Source: Ailanthus altissimus (lineage: Eukaryota; Streptophyta; Magnoliopsida; Sapindales; Simaroubaceae). From it: a stretch of 64,000 nt of DNA. The stretch is from contig OX327700.1 of assembly GCA_946807835.1 (NCBI GenBank), positions 23,596,001-23,660,000 on the forward strand, read 5' to 3'. Shown here piece by piece: positions 49,427 to 62,500 of the stretch. The translations under genes were made by a program, and so were the position numbers. The notes below the pieces were generated by a model. That model searched no databases and was not told the origin of the DNA. It was given only the letters and a program-made list of their open reading frames with translations. Each line of letters opens with the position of its first letter. The stretch's first letter is position 1.

Positions 49427-50209
49427 TGTTGGAGATTTGGTGATTCAACAATTTTGGTTGGACAAGAATTGAGATGAATACCAAAGAGAAGAGTCACAAA
49501 GAAGTCTAGAATATGTGAGACACGTATAGAGAAGTCTAGAAAGTGTGAGACATGAAAAGGGAAGCAAAATGGGACTTGAAGACTTAAAGAAAGAGAAAAA
49601 AAATGCGCAGAGGAGGCATCGCGACGCCCAAGGCTGAGACTTAGCACTGCGGTGCCAGAATGGGAAAATTTTCGTTTTTGATCCAGATTTCAAGTTTTGG
49701 AAAGTTTTGGACTTTCAAAATAAGTGTACTTTTACTCCAACAAGGAATAGGGTTCTTAGGCATGAAATAACCCCTATATAAACACTTGTAAACTCTTTAT
49801 TTTAAATTAAGTATTAAGGGAGACTCTAAGAGAAGGGAAGAACTAGGTAGACACTAACTGTTTGTGTGCACTAGAGTGCAATCGTATTTTGGGTGTTCAT
49901 CGTTCGTGGTAGAGTAAGGGTACACTAAACATTAGGTCTTTTTGAGGGCTCTTCATTGAGTTTTCTTTGTAAAATCTCCAGGGAGTTAATAAGATATGCT
50001 AGGATCCTTGGATCCACCATGGACATAGGCAATTGACCGAACCACATAATATTGTGTTGTGCTCTTTTATTTTCTGCTTTGGATTCTTGTTATTTTGCTT
50101 GATAAACAGGTTATTCCACTGCGCATAGAGGTTAGGGTTCAAGGTTGAACTTGAAATTTTTCGCTTTAACCTAATCTTAAGAGAGATAAAGGCGTTTCCT
50201 CCATCAACA
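49427..50209 (+). repeat. 3' LTR
   Basis: 783 bp, TGTTGG...ATCAACA, paired with the 5' LTR at 47122-47968. CTATATAAACAC near 49775 is its TATA-like site. Confidence 0.85.
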
Positions 50210-50214
50210 TTAAT

Positions 50215-50993
50215 GAATTTGTATGAGCAAGAATTGTGAAGAATAATAAAAAGATAGTCATTATAAAGTCAAATATACATTGGGTGTACAATAGATGAGC
50301 AAAATGAAAAGTCAGAAGAATGGGTACTATTCACACAGTGATATTGTTGTAGCGCTTCAGGTACTATTCACGATGGTTACAATTCTCGCGGTAAGTTAAA
50401 AGTTTTTTCTGTTTTAACTCAATTGATTTCTTTAAGTGGATTAGGAGTTTTTTTTGGAATAAGATTGCTACAAGTAAAAATTTTTATTCAAACTAAGTTT
50501 AGAGTTTTTAAAAGTGTTTTACTCACTATATAAACTCTTTTAAACACAAGAGAAAGACAAGTATTTAAAGTTTCAAGATGTAACCATAAGAGAATAGAGG
50601 AACCGCATAGAAAATAAGTGCAAGGAACTCTACACTAGGGTGGAACCATTATGTGGCTTAAAGGTTTGGGCTATTCTTGTATTATTTGTAGAAATCTCTT
50701 ATAAGGAAATGTTAAAAAGTCTTAGAGAATTCATGGTGATCAACGGTAAATGCTTAAGAATCTCTATAAGAGATACTATAGGTATTGTGAGATCATTGAT
50801 GATGTAATAAGATACTTAGTGATCTATATCAATAAAAAAGCTGGATTATGGATCTTCCGTTGACGTAGATATTTTTGAATTAAACTACATATATCTTGTG
50901 TCTTATTGATTGATTTATTTTTTTTATTTTTATTGATATATGTGTTCTTATTTATAATTTTCACTACACATATAATTAAAAGAGTATCAAAAC
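50215..50993 (+). mobile_element. Probable lone copia-type LTR with primer-binding site
   Basis: Directly after the previous element lies a block with LTR features: TATATAAACTC near 50538, the phrase CTACACTAGGGTGGAACC, and an end near TTTTCACTACACA (50970). It is followed by GAGTATCAAAAC (50982-50993), which resembles the primer-binding site TGGTATCAGAGC. No gag or second LTR follows. The start near 50215-50221 is uncertain. Confidence 0.45.
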
Positions 50994-50999
50994 TGTGAC

Positions 51000-52785
51000 T
51001 TAGTTAATCTCATAGAAATGCCAAATTAAAAAATATAATTTAATATCCACAACAAAAATAAATCATAAGTTGGTTCATTAAACTTTCCCACTATATTTAA
51101 TTTTTTTTTATATGAAGTAAGAAGATTTGGAGCTCCATCGAAGCTCGCCAAAATTGACACAAAATAATTATATTCTCAGACTTAGTTTTTCTTTATTATG
51201 AGTTGTATATACAGGGGTCTTAGCTCTTTCTCTTTTGGTCCCCGTACAATTTTTTTTTACCTTATTAATAACTCAACTTCACGTTATCGTAAAGTAATTT
51301 GGCCATTTTGGAATCTAAGATAGTTAATATAAATGGTCTCTTTGATCTAGTTTGGCTGCTAGCTATCTACTTAAGTCACTTCAGATTAAGATTTTCTAAA
51401 GAAAAAAAAAGTCACCTCAGATTAAACAGAGAACCAAGGGGTCCATGCCTCCTTGAGGCTGGGAATTAGGCTCAGAGAGAGCAATATAATGGCCAATTGC
51501 AAATTCTTTTAATTAGCTATAAATTGATATGATGATCAGCTTTGGAGAACAACATTATTTCTCTTTTTAGAATCGACATTACAATCATGGGAAGTGGAGT
51601 TACAGTTGAAGGCCCTGGAAAGGTTGATTTTTATGGCCTACAAAATCCCCAGTAGGGTCCCTTCATTTTCGTCCTCAGGCCTAGATTCCTCTGCGTCACT
51701 TAGCAAATACAAAAGGAAACGCTAAACTATAGCAGTATCATATGGAAGGAATGTTTGCCCACTTTGCACTATGAACTGTAGCAATAGCTGTTGATGCGTC
51801 AACAATCCAAAAGATGGCATTGATGAGTCAGTCCGAAACATCTGATTATATGAATTTAAGGACGAAGAGTCTGATTGCGAGATGGGTCCATCAATATGTA
51901 TGCTTCATTTCATCAGTTACAGTTACTGTTGTGCGTAATTATATGTTCAACCGATGGACCACGAGTTCTGATGATACATAGTGGCTCTTCAAAAAGGTGC
52001 ATTTTATAACAAAATAACATTTTGAAGGTATTGATCCATCGATTTGTTTGAGATCATTTTAATGAGATATCATTAATTAATTGCCAACATTTTAGAGATT
52101 TCTCTAGTGAAATGTGCATTCAGTAGTGACTACTTTTAGAATACTAATAAATTTAATGTACAAGACACAATTAGGGGGAAAAAAATCAGATGCAGAGGAA
52201 AATCTCACCAGAATTTAATTATATTCATGCGACAGAGTCTAGACGTTGATGAAAGTCTCAAGCATGTATATAATTAAGTAATTTATAACTTATTGATGAT
52301 CAAACCATCGAAGTTGAGGCCAGTTAGTTATATGTTTATCTACCTGTCGTTAAGTCATCGGTTTGGAAAATGTCACAATTCAAAGAGTGCTGGTAGCTAT
52401 CAGTTCATTGTTCAATTGGGTATATAATTTCAACTTCTCTGGACTTTGGATGCTTTAAACAGAAGCAATAGATTCACCGAGGACAGGTTAAAACTTTGAG
52501 ATATATAGAAAGTTCTATTAGCTTAGCCAATTAGCATAAAAACTGATTGAACTTGTCCATCATTTTGACTTGCATATCTTTCTTAATTAAATATGAAATT
52601 TTTGTACCACACAATGCCAAATCTCTTATTAATTGGCACTATAAGACACCCCTAGGCCCTAGCTACCAAAGTAATTCATTTAGAAAGTGAGACCCTTTGG
52701 TTACTTAAGGAGGTCAGAATATATCCAGAGATCAAAAGGCTCACTTATTTTGAGAAAGAAAAAGAGTGAGAGATAGAGAAGAAAA
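51000..52785. other. Intergenic region and MYB promoter
   Basis: No other gene is supported. 52690-52785 should hold the MYB leader. TATA-like GAATATATCC near 52717 is a weak candidate. A 22-codon frame at 51587-51655 has no known relative. Confidence 0.4.
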
Positions 52786-54321
52786 ATGGGTAGGGCTCCT
52801 TGTTGTGACAAGGCAAATGTGAAGAGGGGGCCATGGTCGCCAGAAGAGGACTCAAAGCTTAAGGAGTACATAGAGAAATATGGTACTGGTGGCAACTGGA
52901 TTGCTCTTCCTCAGAAAGCTGGTAAGATTAATAAATAAACTTAGAGACAAAGGTGAATCCTCAATCTCTCTCAGAGACAGTGCAAATAAATTAAATACTT
53001 GTGATTTTGTTGGTTTGGATCAGGTCTAAAGAGATGTGGGAAGAGTTGCAGACTGAGATGGCTCAACTATCTTAGGCCAAACATTAAGCATGGTGAATTT
53101 ACTGATGAAGAAGATAGGGTGATCTGCTGCCTTTTTGCTAGCATTGGAAGCAGGTATATATAATCTGATTTCCTTTTACTAGTCAATTTCTTTTCTTTAC
53201 TTTTCTTTGAAGACCAAGATTTACCTAAAACTGTTAATGGGTACAGGGTACAATTGTTTTGCCTCTTTTACTCTAATTGTCACCTTCTGATGTGAAAATG
53301 ATAGAATCTATATCTCTAAAAGGAACAACAAAGAAAAAGGAAGAAATGGAAACATTTAGTTTAGGGTTCTTTGTTTTTCATATATTTCAAGAACCAAAAG
53401 CATGTCTACAAAGAATCTGCTGCTTTTGGTTGATCCGGTGCATGCATATACCAAGCTATTTAGATCCAACATCAATTGTCCTACTTACAGTAGTTAAGAA
53501 AAAAAAAGGCAAAAAGAGTTCTGTTTCTTATTTATGGAACTTTTGCTAACATAACATGCATGGCACACAGATGGTCAATAATAGCTGCTCAGCTACCAGG
53601 CAGGACTGATAATGATATCAAGAACTACTGGAATACCAAGCTCAAGAAGAAACTCATGGCTATGGCTCCTCCATCTCATCAGAGAAAACCGTTATCATTC
53701 TCAACTTCTCATCAAGCTTTACCACTTCCATCTCAATCTTTCTTTTCACTAAACAAAGATTGCACTTCTTTTTACACTCCGGCCAAATCTTACACATCTT
53801 TCGATTCTTTTGAACCCATTTCATCAAATATCCAATTGAATCTTCTGAACAACAACACTTCTATAGTCACCAATTGCTCACAGTTTCAAATCCCAGAAAA
53901 CCAGCTGGTTAGTTCTTCCTTGCAGTATTATCCAATGAAAGACAATTTCCTCACCTTTGGTAGTGAGCCGAGTTGTAGTTCTTCTGATGGGAGTTGTAGC
54001 CAGATCAGCTATGGAAGGGAGATTAAACAAGAAGACATATGCTTTCAGGGTTATTACTCGAATGGGTTTGAAGAAAACCAGAAGTTCATGCTCAGTAATT
54101 ATGGCGGCAGCAACAGCAATGGAGGTGAGAATCTCAACCAATGGACTCATGAGAAACCAAATGGGTATTTTGGAGTAACCCCATCGAACTATTCTCTTGA
54201 AGATGTTAAGCAACTGATTAGCTCAAGTAGCATTAATGGCTGTAACAGTGACAACATCAACTTCTTAAGTGATGAAAACAAGATACAGGAGAAAATCATG
54301 TACCACTACTTCAACTACTGA
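52786..54321 (+). CDS. R2R3-MYB transcription factor, subgroup 14 (RAX/MYB36-like)
   Basis: Three exons with the classic MYB positions: 52786-52921, 53024-53153 and 53571-54321, giving 338 aa. [20 protein letters not shown] opens the R2 repeat (about residues 14-61), ending at [21 protein letters not shown]3 (about 67-112) contains [20 protein letters not shown] and then [14 protein letters not shown]. The regularly spaced tryptophans are present, with the first R3 Trp replaced by Phe (EFTDEED), as usual. The C-terminal two thirds is Ser/Asn-rich and not conserved, typical of a regulatory region. The MYB domain is that of subgroup 14, whose members act in axillary meristem formation (RAX genes) or in root endodermis (MYB36). 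Which role applies here cannot be told. The protein is nuclear and binds DNA. The gene looks complete. Confidence 0.93.
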
Positions 54322-55530
54322 TCGATCATGATGATGATATGAACTGACTCCGTGTGTGTAAGTAAAATCAGAAAGATATGATGGGGTATGGTGATGAAGA
54401 TGATGGCAAGAGCTAGAGATTCAAAGATGATAAGACTTTGCGTTCCTGGGGGTTTGTGTTTTTGAGGAAAAAAAATATTGTAAAAGATTTCTTTCTTTTC
54501 TTTTGCCCTTTCCAGCTTTGACGGTACATGGTAAAAGCTTCTTTTATTTTGTGCATATTCTGATTTCTTTTTGGGAGATGATGAAGATGATGGTATGTAT
54601 TGTACGGTTCTCTAGCTCGATCTCTGTGTCTCTGCAACCCCCAATCAGAAGTTTTTGTTTATGAAAACCATAGAAGAAGTTATCATCATTCAAGAACAAC
54701 TGTCAAATATAACCAAGCAACGCCAGTACTGTTTACTATTATTATATAATTTCTCTGATTTTTTTAATCTTTTTGTTTAACCAAGCAAGCAGTTACTTTT
54801 GAGCACTGCACCCACCCTCCTTGCTCCTTTGATCAAATGGCTGTTAAATGTTATAAGTATATACATGGTGAAATGGCAATTCTAGCTCCATAAAATATTG
54901 TCCTATTTGGTGCAATGAGGAGCTGACAAGTAATAGTATTACTAGTCTCTGGCTAGGACTGGGGGACGACATTGGGTGCATTGCTGTGAACCCCAGAAAC
55001 TTTTGAATGATAAACTGGTCAGAAATTCAAGTTGAGAACTGGGAACTTGATCACCAGAAAGTTTTTTAAAAGAAGGCCGATGGTGGATGTTTTGGTATTT
55101 TGTACAGTACAATTGCATAGCATAGATTTTAGGCTATCAGCTCCTCTCTATCTGACTATGTGTTCATTATATATTGATTAGTCATATATTTGTTTTGGTT
55201 TGATCATTCACCGTTAATAGAAGTATAGCAATAGCAAGCGCTGCGTCTTCAATCAAAGAGGCAATATTGAGTTTGATATCTAATAAGATAGTTACAATAT
55301 ATAAGAGTAGTAATTATTGACTTTTTTTAAAAAATATTTACTAATATAATAAATATATCATAACAATTAATAATGGACATATCAAATACTACAACAATTG
55401 AAATATTTACTTCTTATTCAAACTTTATAAGTTTAGGATTATTGACCATATAATTGGCGCTCTTAGAAAGACAAGTGAGGTACAAGAACATGGATTAGAT
55501 TTGCATGGTAATAATTATATGTATGCTAGA
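54322..55530. other. MYB 3' UTR and spacer
   Basis: Begins with the MYB 3' UTR (GAT-rich around 54325-54600). No further gene or repeat is supported up to the MITE at 55531. Confidence 0.45.
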
Positions 55531-55710
55531 TGAGTAATGTTACATTTTTTAAAATTTTATTTTAAATTAATGTTTCATGTAATTATTAAGTAGTAAAATA
55601 ATGTAATGGATGTTTTTAAAATTTATAAAAATTAACCATTAAATGAATGCTTACACATCACTTTAAATGAAAATTTTGAAATCAAAATTTGAGAAATATA
55701 ACATTATTCA
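55531..55710. mobile_element. 180-bp MITE
   Basis: The left end TGAGTAATGTTACATTTTTT pairs with the complement of the right end, TGAATAATGTTATATTTCTC. The similarity extends about 40 bp into each side (AAAATTTTATTTTAAATT versus AAATTTTGATTTCAAAATT). The interior carries GTAGTAAAATAATG, shared with the element at 29249. There is no frame. The target duplication is unclear, perhaps only 2-3 bp. Confidence 0.75.
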
Positions 55711-58700
55711 TGTGAAATTTATCAAATTTTATTGAAAGTAGAGTTATGGACAAATTGAAGAGCAAAGCATATTATAAATAAATATGCATGTTTCAATCGT
55801 ATTATCCTTCTTTAGAAGCTAGAGGGATTGGCTTTATACTTCATAATATGATACCAAATCATGAATGTTCAATCCGTAGGTCCTTTACTTTATTCTAATG
55901 TTAGACTTATAAATAGAGATATAAAATTAATAGTCTAATTAATGTATGTAACATCAATTAATAATAGTAACATACCATGGAATTATAAAATTTGTATAAA
56001 ATCATAAATGTGACAATTGTTATATAGAACCTAGATATATACTCTTTAACTTGTATTTATTGAATTTTAAGTATACACTAATTATCTACTCTTTCTTTTT
56101 AGAGAAAGCAAGATGAAATTTGAAACCCAATTAGCATGTGGTCTCACACCCAATTAGAAGGCCAGAAGTTTTGAGTTGGGAAATTTTATGTAAACAAAAT
56201 TTTGATGTAATGAAATTATTTAAACATTAAAGTGACAGGGAATCCCCATTTGGGGAAGCAAGCAGTCCAATCAAATGGAGTCCAAAAATGAGATCTCTGT
56301 CAGAGCTGCACCAGTATCTATATTATACGTGTCCAGCTCCAGCCTTGTTCTACAAATATGGGTTCATTAATTTTTTAATATCAAAATTATTAACAAGTAC
56401 ATTATAGCAACCTGGATGTCATATGAATTTTAGATTATGATAATAATTCGGGCGTCCAACTAAATGTTTGGTTGAATTTTCTTTTTTAGGTGACGATTAA
56501 ATTTGTCTTGTTTTGAGAAAATAGAAGAGGGAAGACTGAAGAAGAGCCATTCTTCTTTCTTCTTTCTAGCCTCTAGGATTGGAATGTCTTTTCTAGTGAA
56601 GTGTGGTAAAGGTCAAAAGGTGCGGAACCTACTGACAATTTGACACTTGAATTATTATATATTACTTTTTTTTTTCAAATAAAAAGTTGTTTATTTAATT
56701 TTTTTTTCATTTATTAATTATTAAAAAGATGATCTGTTCTCGACACTTGCCCCCACCCTACAGTGAGAGACGGCTAACACTTGAAATAGTTACTTATTAA
56801 TTATAAAGGTTTTTGCAATTGCAGGTAATGTGTAATGTAAACTAGCTAGCTAGCTAGCTAGCTAGCTAGCTAGCAAAATTACATCTAATTTGAGCTCTAT
56901 TCATCGACCTTTGTATTTCGAGTTTTTTTTTTACTTGTGTGTAGATGTGACTATTTATAAGATTATTTTAAATACATAAATATAAAATTAAAAAAAATTG
57001 AGAAAAAAAAATGCAAAAAAAAAAAAGAAACAAATGACGTTCAATCGAGCTATTTAAATATTTTTTTTTGAGTGTTGGGTTGTTGGGATCTAAAAATTTG
57101 ATTTTTGAAAGAGTTATCAATCTCTTTTAATAGGTGCGACTTTTTAAAAAAATATTATATTTTTTAAAAGAAATATCTCATTTTTATAAATATTACAGAC
57201 ACATCCCATTTAAAAATACTAACAACACTTCTTCTTATTTAATTCAAATTTTTTTTATTTATCAATTATTCTCAAAGTTATTACATGTAATCCAAAAAAT
57301 CTACATTGATATATAATTTTATAAATTCTAATTATTATTGAATTTTAAAAATTATACTACTATTTAAATTCTACTATATCTTAATTATTATCATTATGGA
57401 GATAGAAAAAATTTTAAGGACAATATCTTTATAGGCCTTGACACAAATAATTGTTTTATCCATTTGATCCACATAACTAACAAAATTAAAACAAAATCCC
57501 TCTTAACACTAATTGTCTACATTCGTATAAATATTTTATGAAACAGTATTGCTATGATTAAGTTAATATTTACATGTGCATTTGTCACAACCTCTTTGTA
57601 AGATTTATTACAGCATAATGAAACGTCCCCCCATGTAAATATCATCAACATATTATGGTCAAAGCGTTTCATATCCATAATTAATATATAGAAAAAAAAT
57701 AGACTACCTAATTTATTATATTATATGATAATTAATATTATTACATTAATTTATGAGTTCGGCATTATTTTCAATATGTTACATAATCACATCACATTAT
57801 CCACTAAAATAAAACTTGATATATAATATCATTTATATGATTAAAATATAAAATTTTTATTCTAAATAATATATCACCAATCAATAACTATCGCTCGTTG
57901 AGTAATAGTTAATTATTTACTTATTAATATAATAATTATACAATACTAATAAATAATAAATATATATATGAGTTGCCATTTGAATATTTTATACCCAAAA
58001 TGAAAAACCAACTTTGCAATATACAGCCAAGGTAAGCTTTAATATGTAGTTACGTTATCCTTCATCAGATAGAGCCCATAGCTCAAATTTAAAATTTAAA
58101 ATGAAGGGGCATAAGTCTTGAAAAAGGTTGACATCGTTTCTTACACAAATTGGGGACGAAAATTCGATTGGCTGGATAAAATAAAAGACAGATCCACGAA
58201 CAGAAATCCACATAACAAATTTCTCACTAATGTTCTACCGTAGGCTACAACAACTAACAAGCAGATAAGATGAGACAATTAAAAAAGTGCTACCATCACA
58301 ATCTCATTATTGGAGACGGTCCATAATAAATTTTGAAATCAGGTTTAAGTCGAAAGAGAAAATTAAAATTAAAATCCATATCTTGGAAAGCATAGCCAGC
58401 TTAAAACGGCGAAGCATTCAAGTTATGAAGCGAAGTTCATATTAATACCTAAGCTTTTAACTTGGGATTCATCCTGAATTTTCAGAAAATCAGTCCAAAA
58501 AATAACAGCACTTTGTATATGAATTGCAAATTCATGAAAATGATAGTAGAGACTGCAATAGAATGATCCATTACACAGATGGCGCAAAATAAAATTTCTA
58601 AAATAATTAAATAAAAAAACATGAAAATAAAGCATGATAGCAAGTTAACTATGTTCCAAGGTGAGCCTCAGTACCCAGGTAAATCAGGTAGAGCTCTGAT
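55711..58700. other. Gene-free AT-rich region
   Basis: Apart from the CTAG microsatellite at 56842, no gene or defined repeat was recognised. The last part before 58900 may belong to the 3' end of the glyoxalase transcription unit. Confidence 0.4.
56842..56874. repeat. (CTAG)8 microsatellite
   Basis: A tetranucleotide repeat whose unit is its own reverse complement, so the whole tract is palindromic and could extrude a hairpin. Confidence 0.95.
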
Positions 58701-58719
58701 GCTAAGTACACCAACTCAT

Positions 58720-58817
58720 CACATTATTGATTTCTCACGGCATAGGTCCTTAGAAATATGATCTTTACCACATTATTGATTTCTCAAGGCATACGTCCTT
58801 AGAAATATGATCATTAC
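58720..58817. repeat. 49-bp tandem duplication
   Basis: Units 58720-58768 and 58769-58817 both start CACATTATTGATTTCTCA and contain GTCCTTAGAAATATGATC; only a few bases differ. It lies downstream of the glyoxalase stop, probably within or beyond its 3' UTR. Confidence 0.93.
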
Positions 58818-58879
58818 ATTAGAATATCACATGCAATAGTTCATCACTCCTGGAATACTTAAAGCAAACGCTCACATCA

Positions 58880-58952
58880 AACAAACCCACAATCGCGCCT
58901 TCTCTAACTGAAGCCCTGCTATGATCGCTAAGCCCCAACACCTGAAATGATA
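58880..58952 (-). other. Possible 3'-UTR exon of the glyoxalase gene
   Basis: On the minus strand a good acceptor, TTATCATTTCAG|GTGTTGGGG, ends near 58953 and is followed by sequence of exon-like composition. A matching donor, GGCATTCAG|GTAGCT, lies just past the stop codon near 59567. A 3'-UTR intron is therefore plausible but unproven. Confidence 0.35.
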
Positions 58953-59582
58953 ACATTTACTACCTACTTTTCTCAAATAAATTTCATAATATAAGGGAAA
59001 GGATTCAGTACCCAAGTACCATGGTACAAATTCTAGACTTTAACAGTAGTCTGAGCAACAAATTGTAAGCATAGACACCTTAATTATAACCAGGGAGTCA
59101 TAATAGTCTTCACAAGCTGCCAAGACATTCAAAACTAACCAGCTAAGGAAATAGACATTGACAGGTTTTAATTCAAACGTCTTGCAAGCTGCATTAATAA
59201 TAACAATAACAATAATAATAATGTTCAGAATTTTATCTATATCCATATTCGCTGTTCTCATGTCAATTTATCATTTTCATCTTAGAGGTAGTTCAAATTA
59301 AAGATACTTAAATGTGTGATAGGCCAGCATATGTTGATCTATGCTTTATTCTAAACTTGCGGATTCCAATGACTTCCTTTATAGACCCAAATATCCTCCA
59401 TATTCAATCATTTTTTACTATTATCTCAATAAACATGTATGGCTGAGGGTATTCATGGAAAATTATGAAGCTAAGCAAACTATGAGGTGACAGAATGTTA
59501 GTTTAATAGGTCAGGAAAAATCCAAATGTTGAGAAGGCAGCAAAAAGAAAAATTGAGAGAGCTACCTGAATGCCACCTCATC

Positions 59583-62500
59583 TCAAGCAGCAACAGCAGT
59601 TATTTTCCGAATAATTTTGAGATCAATGATCTCAATCCGATAGCCATCAGGATCTTTAATGAATGCAAGGCCTTTCGTTATTCCTGTAATCAGATTGACA
59701 GATTTTTGGCAATCAACTATTATAAATATATAAAGCATGAATTTTCGTGGATCTTTCCATTTTCTTTCATTTTACTTTCATATTTCTCCTTCAAAAAGCC
59801 GCTACAATTGCTGATATTAAGACAATCCAAGTTGTAGGAGTGCATTTTACATTACGAGACCCAATAAATACTTATTGCGGTTTTTGAATCCCATCATAGT
59901 AACATTTATGAAAAGCAAAAGAGAAAAGATGATATTGGTTTTGATATCTTAAAGTTCCCATTATTTTTGTTGCATTTATCCACAACTCATCTGCGAACTT
60001 TGAATTAAAAAAATAAAATTTTAAGGATATATAAGCCCAACAGGCTTCACTCCACAAAACATAACTGTTGCTGACCTAACTGACAAATACTAAGACAACC
60101 AACCAAGTTACATTCTCTCACAAAGATAAACAAATACTGTGCACAAAAATGAGTGGTGTTAAAGACACTAGAAACTGATCGATATAATTGAATAATTCAA
60201 AGGGCTGGGTGTATCAAGTAAGACATGGATCATCACTTCCTTGAGGGAAAGCACAGAGTTACATTTTCTTTTTCGGTTAGGGAATAAGTTTCTGTGACAG
60301 GCATTCAGATCCTTTCATAGCTCTATTTTGAGTTAACAAATTACAAACACATAACCGACCCTTTTCAAAAGAAGTTCGCTAACAGAGCATCATTGACTGC
60401 CCATATAAACATAAAACAAACAACAACAATTTTAGCCACCATTCTTGATTCCTTAGTTGTCAAATATAGAAGTGGTAGACCTAGTAATAAACATAAACTT
60501 TGACAGTGAAGAACAGAACAAGTCCCATTCACAGATTCTCCTTAGGAGGTCTCTACTGCCTCAAAATTGGCCACTCTCTTGCTTTCCTTGTATTTCCTTT
60601 GTTTTTGAAAGAGGCATGTGGAAGTTGTTTACCGTCAAAGAAAGAATCCGAAGTCCAACATAAAAGATCTTTAGAACTTATTTGGTTGGGTTTTTCTACT
60701 GGCTAAAAGAGTTTTTTTAATGCCAAAAACTCTTTTTAAATTTTTTGATGGCATTTGATTGCAATTAGAGAAGAGCTTTTGGAAATTAAAAAACTATTTT
60801 GCCTTTACTTGCAAAAGCTCAAATTTTTGAATTTTTGGAGTAAACCTTTTTGAGCTTTTATTTTTATATTTGTGTAATATCACTTATACCCCAATAATAT
60901 TTTCTTATTTTCATAGTGTACTCTTTATAAAAATAAACCATATTAAACTCAAATATGTTTAATATTTTCTTAAAAATCATTATATCTCTATATCTCTACG
61001 GCCATCATGTTTTTACAAGAAACTACCAAATTTTTTACTGATTATTTTATTTTTTAAATAAAAATAAGTATTATTTTATTTTCAATCTTTGTATCAAACA
61101 CAATAATTTATATTGATTCGTTGATTACTATGCATAATTTTACTTGATTTTTGTGCTTTGAAAAATTGAATTTGAGAAAATACATAATAAATTTAAACTT
61201 ATATATAAAAATAGTGAAATTATTTAAAATTTGAATATAAATTTTATTAAGTGTCTTTTTGGTAATTTAATAATAGATAAACACTTTTATCAATATATAA
61301 CCAAAATTTAGTACTTGCTTTTTTAATTGACAATCAAATGATTAATGCCTTTTTCTTAAAAGTTCTACTTCTAAAACCTCTAACTCTACTTCCAAAAGCT
61401 CTATTAAAAAGTTCTATTAAAACGTTCAACCAAACGAGCCCTTAATGAATTGCCTTTAAATCTTGTAATCAGATCAATAGATTTTAGGCAATCAACTATT
61501 TCAAATATATACTATAAAGCACCAACTTTCAGGGATCTTTTCTTTTTCTTTTTATTTTCATATTTCTCCTTCAAACAGCAGCTATAATTGCCTACATTAA
61601 GACAATCCATGTTGTAGAAGTGCATTTTGAATCATGAGATCCAACAAAAACTTGTTGAGGCTTTTGAATCCCATCAGAGTAACATTTAGAAAAAAGCAAA
61701 AAATAAAAAAGATTATATTGTTCAAATGTCATCAATTCCAGGTAAGTAGTGCACCAATCCCCTAACCATTGCTGACCAAACTGATAAATACTAAGACAAC
61801 CAAACAACCAACCAAGTTTGCATACTCTCACAACGATACATAAGTACTGTGCACAGAAAATGAGTGGTGCTAAAGGCACTCGAAACTGATCGACATAACT
61901 GAGTAATTCAAAGGGCTAGGTGTATCAAGTACAAACATGTATCATCACTTCCTAGAGGGAAAGAGCAGAGTTAACTTTTCTTTTTTGGTTAGGTAAAAAG
62001 TTTTGTGACAGGCATTGAGATCCTTTCATAGCTCTATTGTGAGGTTACAAATTACAAACATGTAACTGACCCTTTTCAAAAGAAGTTCGCTAACAGTTCA
62101 TCATTGACCGTCCATATTAATATGAAATAAACATGACAACTTAAGCCACCATTCTTGATTCTTTAGTCGTTGGAAGATAAAAGTGGTAGACCTAGTAAAA
62201 GAAAACAATAACAGTCACAGCTTCCAATAATGAAGCACTAGCAAGAACTTTTGACAGTGAAGAATAGAATATATCCCATTCATGGGATATTCTCCTTAGG
62301 AGATTTCAGTTGCCTCAAAATTGGCCACTCCCTTTCTTTTCTTATATTTTCTTTGTTTTTGGAACAGGCATGTCGAAGTTGTTTCACAGTCAAAGAAAAG
62401 ATTCAGCATTCCAACTTACACAAGTGATGCACAAGGAAACCAATCCCAATAAGGAAATTGACTTTAAATCAAACAATCAAGTCTTAAGATAACAAGACTT

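Larger units (their letters stand above)
47122..50209 (+). mobile_element. Ty1/copia LTR retrotransposon reduced to gag-protease
   Basis: The 5' LTR (47122-47968, 847 bp) and 3' LTR (49427-50209, 783 bp) both start TGTT(A/G)GAGATTTGGTGATT and end ATCAACA. The primer-binding site TAGTATCAGAGCTA follows the 5' LTR (compare tRNA-iMet type TGGTATCAGAGC), and a purine-rich tract, AAGGAAGG, precedes the 3' LTR. Possible 5-bp target duplications are TTCAT (47117-47121) and TTAAT (50210-50214), one mismatch. The interior is only 1,458 bp and has gag and the start of protease, but no integrase, reverse transcriptase or RNase H, so it is non-autonomous. The LTRs differ by many substitutions and by GC-rich length changes, so the insertion is not recent. 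Confidence 0.88.

Noticed and set aside
47122..50993. Treating 47122-50993 as one element with three LTRs
   Set aside because: The block after 50209 has a different sequence and its own primer-site-like motif, so it is better seen as a separate, related LTR.
51587..51655. A 22-codon frame MGSGVTVEGPGKVDFYGLQ...
   Set aside because: Its composition is peptide-like, but there is no signal peptide, known family or supporting context.
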